Source: an uncultured Polyangiaceae bacterium
Lineage (GTDB): Bacteria > Myxococcota_A > Polyangia > Polyangiales > Polyangiaceae
Direction of reading: 5' to 3'
NCBI GenBank assembly: GCA_938004815.1
Contig: CALKVR010001144.1
Location: 1-11,885, forward strand
Length of the DNA: 11,885 nt
Positions 1 to 7,457 of the stretch are shown in pieces. Positions within the stretch are counted from its first letter, which is position 1. Each line of letters begins with the position of its first letter. The notes beneath the pieces are model-generated. The model was not told where the DNA came from, ran no database searches, and was given only the letters and a program-made list of their open reading frames with translations. A program made the translations under genes and the position numbers.

Positions 1-1836
1 CCCGTGACGCGAGCCGACGTGGGCTGGGGCGACACCGACGCGCCGGTCACGATCGTCATGTTCGCCGACTTCGAGTGTCGCTACTGCGGCGACGCCGCGC
101 GCACCGTCGAGGCCCTCAAAGAGAAGTACGGCCCGGCGCGCGTGCGCTTCGTCTTCAAGCACCTGCCCCTCGACATCCACGATCCCGCCTACGCCGTCTC
201 CATCTTCGCCGAGGGGCTCCGCGTCCGCTCCGGGGACGACGCGTTCTGGGCGTTCTACCGGCGCGTGTTCCTCGAGCGTGAAGAGGGCGAGTCGCCCGGC
301 GAGGCCATCGGCCGCGCGCTCGCGGCGCTGACCGAGCGCGGTATCCGCGTCGACATGGGCCGCGAGGTCGCCGAGGCCGGCGCGGCCAAGGTCGACGCCG
401 ATCTCGAGATCGGCGAAGCCCTGGGCATCCGCGGCACCCCCGCGTTCTTCATCAACGGCGTCTCCATCTCGGGCGCTCAGCCGAAGAGCCGGTTCGAAGC
501 CGTGATCGACGCCGAGCTCGACGCCGTGAAGACGGCCGTCGCCGGCGGTCTGGCTCCCGCGCGCGTGTACGCGGTGCGAACGGCGCAAAATCGCGACGCC
601 GCGGCCGCACGCGATCGCGCCGAGGCGCTCAGCGTCACCAAGGACGAGACGGTGTGGTTCGTCCCGGTCGGGGCGTCGCCGACCAAGGGCAGCGCCGACG
701 CCCTCGTCACCATCGTCATGTTCACCGACTTCGAGTGCCCGTTCTGCGCCAAGGCTCAAAAGGCGCTCGCCGCGGTCGAGAAGAAGTACGGCGCCGACGT
801 GCGCTTCGTGTTCAAGCACAACCCGCTGCCGTTTCACAAGTCGGCCGACCCGGCCGCGCAGCTCACGCACGAGGCGTTCGCCAAGAAGGGGGCGGCCGGC
901 TTCTGGGCCGCGCACGACGCGCTCTTCAAGCTCGACCGCCCATCCGACGAGCGCGACCACCGCGAGATCGCGGCCGAGCTCGGCCTCGACGAGAAGGTCA
1001 CGCTCGCCGCGATCCAGACCAAGAAGCACGCCGCCGCCATCGCGACCGACCAAGACCTCGCGAGCGAGATCGAGGCCGACGGCACCCCGACGTTCTTCAT
1101 CAACGGACGGCGCCTGACGGGCGCGCGCTCGATCGCCGAGTTCTCGGAGGTCATCGACGAGCGACTATCGGCGGCCAAAGCGCTCGCGGCCGCGGGCACC
1201 GAGCCGGCCCGCGTCTACGACCAGATCATGAGCGGCGCCAAGCGCGCGCCCGCGCCCGAAAAGCTCGCCATCGGGCCCGCGCCGAGGGGCGCACCCCAGC
1301 GCGGGAGCGGCGCGGTGGTGCTGCAGATCTTCTCCGAGTTCGAGTGCCCGTTCTGCCGCAAGCACGCCGCCACCCTCACCGAGATGGAGAAGACGTTTCC
1401 CGGGCAGATCAAGATCGTCTGGCGGCACCTGCCGCTGCCGTTCCACAAGAACGCGCGACCGGCCGCCATCGCCGCGCTCGAGGCGAAGAAGCAGCTCGGC
1501 GAGAAGGGGTTCTGGAAGATGCACGACCGCCTCTTCGAGGCGCAGGCCGAGCGGGACCTCGGGCGCGCCGGCGTCGAGGCCATCGCCAAGGACCTCGGCC
1601 TCGACCAGAAGAGGTTCGCCGCGGCCCTGGACGGCAACCGGTACGACGCCGTCATCCAGGCCGATCTGGACGAAGCGAAGAAGCTCGGCGTCGAGGGGAC
1701 ACCGGCGACCTTCGTCGACGGGTACTTCGTCTCCGGAGCCGTCTCGGCGGCCAAGCTCCGCCGCGTGATCCGGCTGGCGCTGGCCGACCGCGCCGGGCCG
1801 CCTACGAAGAAGCCGGCGAAAGAAACCGCGCCTTGA
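1..1836 (+). CDS. Triple DsbA-like thioredoxin-fold protein (5' end outside window)
   Basis: Three DsbA-like domains lie in one chain, counting residues from the GTG at 4. Each has a CxxC redox motif and a downstream cis-Pro loop: CRYC at 25-28 with GTP 144-146; CPFC at 245-248 with GTP 360-362; CPFC at 448-451 with GTP 565-567. Each CxxC follows a V-x-I/F-[FS]-x-F-E-C strand, as in the DsbA/Thioredoxin_4 family, whose members form or shuffle disulfides outside the cytoplasm. The domains are joined by linkers that share a PARVY segment. The frame is open to base 1, the first domain lacks the leading segment seen in the second (VWFVPVG...), and no Shine-Dalgarno precedes the GTG at 4. The real start and any signal peptide or lipobox are therefore probably upstream. 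The family call is firm. Whether it acts as oxidase, isomerase or scaffold cannot be told. Its 3' end overlaps the opposing helicase gene by 35 bp. Confidence 0.9.
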   Translation, partial: PVTRADVGWGDTDAPVTIVMFADFECRYCGDAARTVEALKEKYGPARVRFVFKHLPLDIHDPAYAVSIFAEGLRVRSGDDAFWAFYRRVFLEREEGESPGEAIGRALAALTERGIRVDMGREVAEAGAAKVDADLEIGEALGIRGTPAFFINGVSISGAQPKSRFEAVIDAELDAVKTAVAGGLAPARVYAVRTAQNRDAAAARDRAEALSVTKDETVWFVPVGASPTKGSADALVTIVMFTDFECPFCAKAQKALAAVEKKYGADVRFVFKHNPLPFHKSADPAAQLTHEAFAKKGAAGFWAAHDALFKLDRPSDERDHREIAAELGLDEKVTLAAIQTKKHAAAIATDQDLASEIEADGTPTFFINGRRLTGARSIAEFSEVIDERLSAAKALAAAGTEPARVYDQIMSGAKRAPAPEKLAIGPAPRGAPQRGSGAVVLQIFSEFECPFCRKHAATLTEMEKTFPGQIKIVWRHLPLPFHKNARPAAIAALEAKKQLGEKGFWKMHDRLFEAQAERDLGRAGVEAIAKDLGLDQKRFAAALDGNRYDAVIQADLDEAKKLGVEGTPATFVDGYFVSGAVSAAKLRRVIRLALADRAGPPTKKPAKETAP

Positions 1837-4153
1837 CCCGCTTTTTGCCCCAACCGACGAAGTCGACCGTCGCCGTCGGGTCGGGCCCCGAGTCGACGGC
1901 CACCACGCGCCCGTAGCCGAACGCCTTGTTGGTGACGCGCTCGCCGATGCCCATGCCGCCCTCACCGCGGTGGCTCTCACCCTCGTCTCGCTCGACGTAG
2001 CGCTCGCCGGGCTCGCGCTCGGCCGCAGCCGACCGCTCGTAGCCGCGCCGCTCGTGCCCACCCACCCCGCGCAAGGCTTGCGGGTGAGACCACGCGAGCC
2101 GCGGAGCCGCCGGCGCCACGCTCTCGCGGTCGATGAACCGCCCGACGCGTATCGACTCGGTCGTCTTGTGGTCGATGACGTCCATGGGCAAGTCGGCCAG
2201 GAACGAGCTCGGCGCGCAGTACCGCGTCGCGCCGAAGATCATCCGCCGTTCGGCGTGGGTGATCCAGAGCTTCTCTCGCGCGCGCGTCACCGCCACATAG
2301 GCCAGGCGCCGCTCTTCTTCGACGTCGTTGCGCCGCGTCGGGTCCTGGCTGCGGAACGGGAACGTGTCCTCTTCCATCCCCGTCAAGAAGACGGCCGAGA
2401 ACTCGAGGCCCTTGGCGGCGTGCACCGTCATCAGCGCGACCTTGGGCGCGTCCTTGATCTCGTCGGCGTTGGCCGACAGGGTGACGCGCTCGAGCCAACC
2501 CGCGAGCGTCGGCGCGCCGCCGGCGGCCAGCTCCTCTTCCTCGTACTCGACGAGGGCGTTCACGAGCTCGGCCAAGTTCATCATGCGCGCTTCGCTCTCG
2601 GTCGAGTCGTCCTCGGACAGAGCGCGCCGATAGCCCGACTCGTCGAGCACGGCTTCGGCGAGCTCGGACGGCGACGCCGTGCGCGCGATCTCGCCGAGCT
2701 GCGACAGCAGATCCGCGAAGTGCGAGAGCGCCTTCTTGGGCTGCGGCCCGAGCCGCCCCGACGCCACGACGCCGGGGATGGCGGCGAACAGCGACGTCTT
2801 CTGCTCGGCCGCGAACTGAGACAGCTTCTCGATGGTGCTGTCGCCGATCTTGCGCGCGGGGACGTTGATGATGCGGAGCAGGTCGACGTCGCTGGCGGGG
2901 TTCACCAAGACGCGCAGGTAGGCGACGAGATCCTTGACCTCGGCGCGCTCGAAGAACCGCACCCCGCCGATCACTTGATGCGGGATGCGCTCGGCGCGCA
3001 GCACCTCTTCGAGCACACGGGACTGGGCGTGCATCCGGTAGAACACGGCGATCTCGTTCGGCGCCACACCTCGGGCGACGAGCTCGCTGATGCGCGCGAC
3101 GACGAACGCCGCCTCGTCGCGCTCGGAGCCGGTCGCGACGATGGTGACCTTCTCGCCGGGGGGGTTGTCGGTCCAGAGCTCTTTGGGCTCGCGGTCCTGC
3201 GCCCGGCGAATGATCGCGAGCGCCGCCCCGACGACGTTCTTGGACGAGCGGTAGTTCTGCTCGAGCTTGACGATCCGCGCGGCGGGAAAGTCTTTGCGAA
3301 AGCTGCGCAGGATGCGGACGTCGGCGCCGCGCCAGCGGTAGATGCTCTGATCGTCGTCGCCCACCACGCAGAGGTTGCCGTGCCGCTCGGCCATCGCGCG
3401 CACGAGCCGGTACTGCACCTGGTTCACGTCCTGGAACTCGTCCACGAGCACGTGGTTGAACTTGTTCCTGAGCTCCTCGCCCGCCCTCGACTCGTGGTCC
3501 TCGGCGAGGTGGAGCACCTTCAGGAGGAGGTCGTCGAAGTCGACCGCGTTCGAGTTGCCGAGGTGCCGCTCGTAGGCCTCGAAGCAGCGCGCGATCACGT
3601 CGTCGCCGAACGCCTTTGGCTCGAACGTGCGCGAGGTGATGCCCTCTTGCTTCTCTTTGTGGATGCGCCCGAGCACCGACCGGACGGGGTGCTTGCGGTC
3701 GTCGATCTTGAGCTCCTTGAGCACGCGGTTCATCACCGAGCGTTGGTCGGTGTCGTCGTAGATGACGAACGAGCGACCGAGCCCGGCCGCGTCGTGGTAG
3801 CGGCGCAGGATTCTGGCGCAGGTCGCGTGGAACGTGCCCACCCACAGGTCGGACACGAGCTCGGGGCCGACCAGGCCCTGGAGGCGCCTGCGCATCTCAC
3901 CGGCTGCCTTGTTGGTAAAGGTGACGGCGAGGACCCGGTACGGGGGCACGCGCTCGGTCGCCAGCAGGTTCGCGATCCGAAAGGTGATGACGCGGGTCTT
4001 GCCGCTGCCCGCCCCGGCAAAGACGCCCAGCGGGCCCCGCGTGTGGGCGGCCGCGTCGGCCTGGGGCCCGTTCAGCTCGGCCCCGATGCCGCCCGGCCCG
4101 GCCGTCGCACCGGCCATGGTGCCGGCCTCGATGGGCGCCTCTTCGTCGAACAC
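1802..4153 (-). CDS. pcrA: ATP-dependent DNA helicase, PcrA/UvrD type (superfamily 1A)
   Basis: This is a 3'-5' superfamily 1 DNA helicase of the kind used in repair and in clearing replication blocks, acting in the cytoplasm. The full motif set is visible: Q-motif LNGPQ ending at Q31, Walker A AGAGSGKT at 46-53, Walker B VDEFQD with D238/E239, GDDDQSIYRWRGA shortly after, QNYRS at 299-303, MTVHAAKGLEF at 575-585, and AYVAVTRAREKL around 615-629. The last ~47 residues (ERVTNKAFGYGRVV...) match the small C-terminal beta domain typical of PcrA. At 783 residues it is somewhat longer than the usual 720-740. The extra length is a charged, Arg/Glu-rich linker at about 650-735 before the tail domain. 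The start used is GTG at 4153; the ATG for residue 13 is an alternative, since both lie before the first motif. PcrA is favoured over UvrD or Rep because of the tail domain. Confidence 0.95.
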   Translation of the reverse strand: MFDEEAPIEAGTMAGATAGPGGIGAELNGPQADAAAHTRGPLGVFAGAGSGKTRVITFRIANLLATERVPPYRVLAVTFTNKAAGEMRRRLQGLVGPELVSDLWVGTFHATCARILRRYHDAAGLGRSFVIYDDTDQRSVMNRVLKELKIDDRKHPVRSVLGRIHKEKQEGITSRTFEPKAFGDDVIARCFEAYERHLGNSNAVDFDDLLLKVLHLAEDHESRAGEELRNKFNHVLVDEFQDVNQVQYRLVRAMAERHGNLCVVGDDDQSIYRWRGADVRILRSFRKDFPAARIVKLEQNYRSSKNVVGAALAIIRRAQDREPKELWTDNPPGEKVTIVATGSERDEAAFVVARISELVARGVAPNEIAVFYRMHAQSRVLEEVLRAERIPHQVIGGVRFFERAEVKDLVAYLRVLVNPASDVDLLRIINVPARKIGDSTIEKLSQFAAEQKTSLFAAIPGVVASGRLGPQPKKALSHFADLLSQLGEIARTASPSELAEAVLDESGYRRALSEDDSTESEARMMNLAELVNALVEYEEEELAAGGAPTLAGWLERVTLSANADEIKDAPKVALMTVHAAKGLEFSAVFLTGMEEDTFPFRSQDPTRRNDVEEERRLAYVAVTRAREKLWITHAERRMIFGATRYCAPSSFLADLPMDVIDHKTTESIRVGRFIDRESVAPAAPRLAWSHPQALRGVGGHERRGYERSAAAEREPGERYVERDEGESHRGEGGMGIGERVTNKAFGYGRVVAVDSGPDPTATVDFVGWGKKRVKARFLSPASS

Positions 4154-4159
4154 CTCACT

Positions 4160-4168
4160 GCGGTAGCA
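4160..4168 (-). promoter_or_regulatory. Possible extended -10 box for the helicase gene
   Basis: On the minus strand this reads TGC-TACCGC, ending exactly 6 nt before the GTG at 4153, where a -10 element for a leaderless transcript would sit. Only the TGn extension and the leading TA match consensus, so it is weak alone. It is listed because the divergent gene has the same TGC-TA at the same distance from its own start. Confidence 0.25.
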
Positions 4169-4195
4169 CGAGCACGCCTCAGCCCAAAGTAGAGC

Positions 4196-4220
4196 CGCGA
4201 AGGTGTGCTAACCTTTCGCG
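4196..4220 (+). repeat. Inverted repeat abutting the matrixin start codon
   Basis: CGCGAAGGT (4196-4204) and ACC-T-TTCGCG (4211-4220) pair over 9 bp with one bulged T at 4214 and a 6-nt loop, ending at the base before ATG 4221. It may be an operator, or, if transcription starts upstream, a hairpin that hinders initiation. Confidence 0.5.
4205..4214 (+). promoter_or_regulatory. Possible extended -10 box for the matrixin gene (leaderless)
   Basis: TGC-TAACCT at 4206-4214 has a TGn extension and the TAnnnT pattern. It ends 6 nt before ATG 4221, so transcription would begin at or next to the start codon. No Shine-Dalgarno is seen before this ATG, which fits a leaderless message. No good -35 is visible. 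GTGCTA (4205-4210) is the inverted copy of TAGCAC (4164-4169), so the pair could instead be regulator half-sites. Confidence 0.35.
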
Positions 4221-5135
4221 ATGCGCCCTCGCGCTCTTGCTTGGCTAGCCGTCGCGCCCGCGTTCGTCGCCACCCTCCTCGCCTCGCCGCACGCGAGCGC
4301 GTACTGCCGCAGCACGACGTGCGTCGGCGAGTGCCCGCGCGACGAGGACGAGTGCAAGACGACCGGCACCAAGCTCTATTGGGCGGGCGGCTGCGTCGGG
4401 TTCAGCCTCCAGCAAGACTCGAGCGTCCACATCCCGATGAAGTACTTTCGCCAGGTCGCGCAGCGGTCGTTCCTGGCGTGGACGGAGCTCGAATGCGACA
4501 GCGGCATCTCGTCGCTCTCGTTCGCCGAGCTCGACGAGGTCTCCTGCAAGAAGACCGAGTACAACTCGGGCGGCGCGAACGCCAACATCATCCTGTTCCA
4601 AGACAACAAGTGGGACTACTCGGGCGTCGACAACACGCTCGCCAAGACCACGGTGACGTTCGACGACGACACGGGCGAGATCCTCGACGCGGACATCGAG
4701 ATCAACCACGCCTACAACCACTTCACGATCAACGACATGGAGATCGACTACGACCTCGAGAGCGTGCTCACGCACGAGGTCGGGCATTTCATCGGGCTCG
4801 ACCATAGCCAGGATTTCGCCGCGACGATGTTCGCGGGCTACGAGCCGGGCACGATCGAGCAGCGCACCCTCGAAGAAGACGACATCCTCGCCGCGTGCGA
4901 GGTCTACGCCCCCGAACGGCAAGTCAGCTGCGACACGACCCCGCGGGGCGGGTTCGCCACCGAGTGCGGCGGCAAGGCGGCCCCGACCGACGGCGAAGAC
5001 GACGGCGAGGGCTGCGCGGTCGCGGGGCCGCTCGGGGCCGGCCCGCCGGGGGATAAACGCCCGCCGCTCGCCGTATTCGCTTTTGCGCTGGGCGCCTTCC
5101 TCGTCGCCCGGAGACGGGCTAGAGAACTCAGATGA
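4221..5135 (+). CDS. Secreted matrixin-family zinc metalloprotease with MYXO-CTERM-like tail
   Basis: A 304-residue secreted metalloprotease. Residues 1-27 form a signal peptide with a likely cut after ASA27. A Cys-rich N-terminal segment follows (Cys at 29 and several more up to about residue 60). The zinc site is HEVGHFIGLDH, with ligands H185, H189 and H195 and catalytic E186; M203 in ATMF is a good Met-turn. This arrangement is that of metzincins, matrixin/M10 type. After an acidic linker comes Cys265, a short hydrophobic helix at about 282-296, then RRR at 297-299. This resembles the MYXO-CTERM sorting tail found in myxobacteria, suggesting delivery to the cell surface. There is no obvious pro-domain cysteine switch. 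The substrate is unknown. Its stop overlaps the next start (ATGA at 5132-5135), so it heads a co-translated surface-protein cluster. The start is chosen for its signal peptide. Confidence 0.9.
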   Translation: MRPRALAWLAVAPAFVATLLASPHASAYCRSTTCVGECPRDEDECKTTGTKLYWAGGCVGFSLQQDSSVHIPMKYFRQVAQRSFLAWTELECDSGISSLSFAELDEVSCKKTEYNSGGANANIILFQDNKWDYSGVDNTLAKTTVTFDDDTGEILDADIEINHAYNHFTINDMEIDYDLESVLTHEVGHFIGLDHSQDFAATMFAGYEPGTIEQRTLEEDDILAACEVYAPERQVSCDTTPRGGFATECGGKAAPTDGEDDGEGCAVAGPLGAGPPGDKRPPLAVFAFALGAFLVARRRARELR

Positions 5136-6025
5136 TTCGCTTCGTCCTTTTGGCCTCGCTCGGGCTCGCTTCCCTCGGTTTCACCCTCTTGGCTTGCGGC
5201 GACTCGGGCGAAGAGGGGCTCTGCACCCCGGCCGAAGAGATCTTCTGCAAGTGCCGCGGCGGGGTCGAGGACGGCACCAAGACCTGCAACGACGACGGCA
5301 ACTCGTTCGGCCCGTGCATCAGCGCCGACGGCGAGTGCGAGGAGATCGAGACGTCCACGAGCTCCGGCGACCCGCAGAACTGCGAGCCCGACTCGGTCGA
5401 CCCGTGCACTTGCGACGACGGCATGACGATGGGCGAGACGACGTGCGAGCCCGACGGCAGCGGGTTCGGTCCGTGCCTCGTCGACGGCTCCGAGTGCGCG
5501 GCCGCGGGCACGCTCGGCTTCTTCGAGGTGTGCAGCGCCGCCAACGACTGCCAGTCGGGGGTCTGCGACGGCTTCTGCACCCGCGCTTGCGCCGACTACA
5601 CCGAGTGCCAAGAGTCCGCCGAGGTGTTCGGCGACTGCGTCAGCTTCGACGGCGGCTCGAAGAAGTGCGCGCCGTATTGCTTCGCGCAAGAAGACTGCGC
5701 CGCCTACGGCGCCGAGTCGTACTGCAGCGGCGTCGAGGACCCGACGTTCATCTTCGCGGCGTGCGGCCCGTGGGCGGCTCCGTCGGGCATGCCGTACGGC
5801 ACGCTCTGCGACTTCGATCCGCCCACACTCTTGGTCGGCGATCCGCAGAACCCCCAGACGATCGGCGGCGATTGCCACCTGGGGCTCGCCGGTGTGCAGA
5901 ACGTCTGTGTGTTCGGCGAGTGCAGCAAGGCCTGCTACGAGAACCAGGACTGCCCGAACTCGGACTGCTCGTCGGACGGCTCGACCCCCGGCTGCTGCAT
6001 CTCCGAGGCAGACTGCGACGCCTGA
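5132..6025 (+). CDS. Cys-rich lipoprotein, myxobacterial type, function unknown
   Basis: A 297-residue lipoprotein with signal residues 1-21 and lipobox LLAC, lipidated Cys22, followed by Gly and Asp. The mature part is full of cysteines. Two tandem units of about 30 residues lie near the N-terminus: CKCRGGVEDGTKTC...GPC...GEC, then CTCDDGMTMGETTC...GPC...SEC. A second style follows (VCSAANDCQSGVC, CTRACADYTEC, CFAQEDC, CYENQDC), typical of disulfide-knotted extracellular modules in myxobacteria. No catalytic motif is recognised, so a structural, binding or adhesive role is inferred only. It starts inside the stop codon of the matrixin gene (ATGA), implying coupled translation, and ends 29 nt before the next lipoprotein gene. 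It may be a partner or substrate of the protease, but nothing in the sequence proves this. Confidence 0.85.
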   Translation: MIRFVLLASLGLASLGFTLLACGDSGEEGLCTPAEEIFCKCRGGVEDGTKTCNDDGNSFGPCISADGECEEIETSTSSGDPQNCEPDSVDPCTCDDGMTMGETTCEPDGSGFGPCLVDGSECAAAGTLGFFEVCSAANDCQSGVCDGFCTRACADYTECQESAEVFGDCVSFDGGSKKCAPYCFAQEDCAAYGAESYCSGVEDPTFIFAACGPWAAPSGMPYGTLCDFDPPTLLVGDPQNPQTIGGDCHLGLAGVQNVCVFGECSKACYENQDCPNSDCSSDGSTPGCCISEADCDA

Positions 6026-6045
6026 GCCGCTTTCCTTTCCACTTC

Positions 6046-6050
6046 GAGGT
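6046..6050 (+). promoter_or_regulatory. Ribosome binding site deciding the GTG 6055 start
   Basis: GAGGT lies 4 nt before GTG 6055. The open frame runs far upstream, over the previous gene, but this GAGG motif and the signal peptide that follows fix the true start at 6055. Confidence 0.6.
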
Positions 6051-6054
6051 CCCC

Positions 6055-7440
6055 GTGCGCACTCCCTTCGTCCTCGCTTCGCTCAGCCTCCTCGGAGCCG
6101 GCCTGGTGGCCGCTTGTGGCGACGATGGCTCCTCCGGCACGGGCGGCAAGGGCGGTGAGGCCGACCTGAGCTGCGGCGACGGGTTCGTCGACCCCGACCT
6201 CGACGAAGAGTGCGATGACGGCAACCAGGTCGACGACGACGACTGCCGCAACGACTGCACCGAGCCCCGATGCGGCGACGGCGCGTTCCGCGCCGATACC
6301 GAGGAGTGCGACGACGGCAACCTCGACGACACCGACGATTGTCTGTCCAACTGTCTCGCCGCCTACTGCGGCGACGGCTTCGTCCGCGCCGGGGCCGAGT
6401 CGTGCGACGACGGCAACGAAGAAGACGGCGACGCGTGCTCGGCCACGTGCAGCCCCGGCGCCGGCTGCGGCAACGGGCAGGTCGACGCGGGTGAAGAGTG
6501 CGACGACGGCAACGCGTTCGACAACGACGGCTGCACCACCGACTGCACCGCCCCCTATTGCGGCGACGGCAAGCCCAACCCGGGCGTCGAAGAGTGCGAC
6601 GACGGCAACACCGTCGACACCGACGCGTGCAAGAACGACTGCACGCTCCAGCCGATCGTGAGCTTCACCTGCCCCGGCACGGCCGCCACCGTCTCATCCG
6701 GCAACGACATCACCCTCGGCGGCAACACCGCCGATTCGATGGACAGCTACAGCGGCAGCTGCGGCGGCACGGGCGCGCCCGAGATCGTGTACCAGATCAC
6801 GGCTCAGGACTCGGGCATCCTGTTCCTCGACATGATCGCGGTGAACAGCGATCTCGACCCCGTGCTCCACGTGCGCAGCGACTGCGAGGGCAGCGCCAGC
6901 GAGGCGGGCTGCGGCGACCAGACGTTCCTCGGCGGCTACGAGTCGCTGCAGATCCCGGTGAGCGCGGGGTCGACGTACTACGTCTTCGCCGACGGCTGGA
7001 ACGGGACGAGCGGTGAGTTCCTCCTCGGGGCTTCCATCCTCGCCGGCGTGCCGGGCGACAAGTGCCCGGGGGTGCCCGTCTCGCTCGACGCCTACAACGA
7101 CCCGGTCGAGCTGAACGGCAACACGTCCAACGCACAGGCCGACCTCTCCGGCACCGGCATCTGCGCCTCGGCCAACACGCCCGACGTCGTCTACAAAGTG
7201 ACGTCGTCGATCGCGGGCACGCTCAACGTCTTCTTGGATCCCACGTTCGACGCCTCGCTCTACGCGCGCGAGACGTGCACGAGCCAGGCGAGCGAGATCG
7301 AGTGCGCCGACGTCGGCCTGACCGGCGAGCCCGAGATGATGCAGCTCCCCGTGTTCGCGGGTGAGACGTATTGGTTCATCGTCGACGGGTGGATGGGCGC
7401 CGCCGGGCCGTACACGATTCAGTTCACGATGCTGCAATAA
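6055..7440 (+). CDS. DUF4215/Myxo_disulf repeat lipoprotein with two PPC-like domains
   Basis: A 461-residue lipoprotein starting at GTG 6055. The open frame extends further 5', but that part is a shadow of the preceding gene. The signal peptide ends in LVAAC with lipidated Cys21. Five repeats of about 32 residues follow, starting at C40, C73, C105, C138 and C169. Each reads CG[DN]G...E[ES]CDDGN...D[DAG]C...C, which is the Myxo_disulf/DUF4215 pattern. The C-terminal half holds two related beta-sandwich modules (about 199-330 and 335-461). Each has a V-Y-[QK]-[IV]-T strand, an L/F-x-x-x-L-D-x-x-L/S-Y/H run, and a Y-[YW]-[VF]-[FI]-[VA]-D-G-W ending, resembling pre-peptidase C-terminal (PPC) domains. 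The architecture suggests a disulfide-stiffened stalk that displays binding modules on the outer surface. No enzyme motif is seen. It is the third gene of the matrixin cluster and ends 17 nt before uppP. Confidence 0.87.
   Translation: MRTPFVLASLSLLGAGLVAACGDDGSSGTGGKGGEADLSCGDGFVDPDLDEECDDGNQVDDDDCRNDCTEPRCGDGAFRADTEECDDGNLDDTDDCLSNCLAAYCGDGFVRAGAESCDDGNEEDGDACSATCSPGAGCGNGQVDAGEECDDGNAFDNDGCTTDCTAPYCGDGKPNPGVEECDDGNTVDTDACKNDCTLQPIVSFTCPGTAATVSSGNDITLGGNTADSMDSYSGSCGGTGAPEIVYQITAQDSGILFLDMIAVNSDLDPVLHVRSDCEGSASEAGCGDQTFLGGYESLQIPVSAGSTYYVFADGWNGTSGEFLLGASILAGVPGDKCPGVPVSLDAYNDPVELNGNTSNAQADLSGTGICASANTPDVVYKVTSSIAGTLNVFLDPTFDASLYARETCTSQASEIECADVGLTGEPEMMQLPVFAGETYWFIVDGWMGAAGPYTIQFTMLQ
6172..6642 (+). 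repeat. Five tandem coding repeats (DUF4215 units)
   Basis: Units of about 93-99 bp begin at 6172, 6271, 6367, 6466 and 6559. A near-constant core GA[AG]TG[CG]GA[CT]GACGGCAAC encodes ECDDGN (SCDDGN in the third unit). High identity at the core makes unit gain or loss by recombination possible. Confidence 0.85.
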
Positions 7441-7457
7441 CGGTGTAGTCCGTTCGG

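Noticed and set aside
654..1916. Plus-strand frame inside the DsbA-like gene
   Set aside because: Arg-rich, low-complexity translation in an alternative frame; the real frame has three conserved CxxC domains.
1970..4192. Long plus-strand open frame (740 codons) across the helicase region
   Set aside because: It is the antisense shadow of the helicase gene in GC-rich DNA. Its translation is His/Arg/Leu/Val-rich with no domain, while the minus strand carries all helicase motifs.
5083..6054. Upstream extension of the DUF4215 lipoprotein frame
   Set aside because: It overlaps the whole preceding lipoprotein gene in another frame and is Arg-rich. A ribosome site and signal peptide place the start at GTG 6055.
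6172..6642. Regular repeats that could suggest a CRISPR array
   Set aside because: The units are in frame, of 93-99 bp, and encode a known Cys-rich protein repeat; there are no constant repeats separated by unique spacers.
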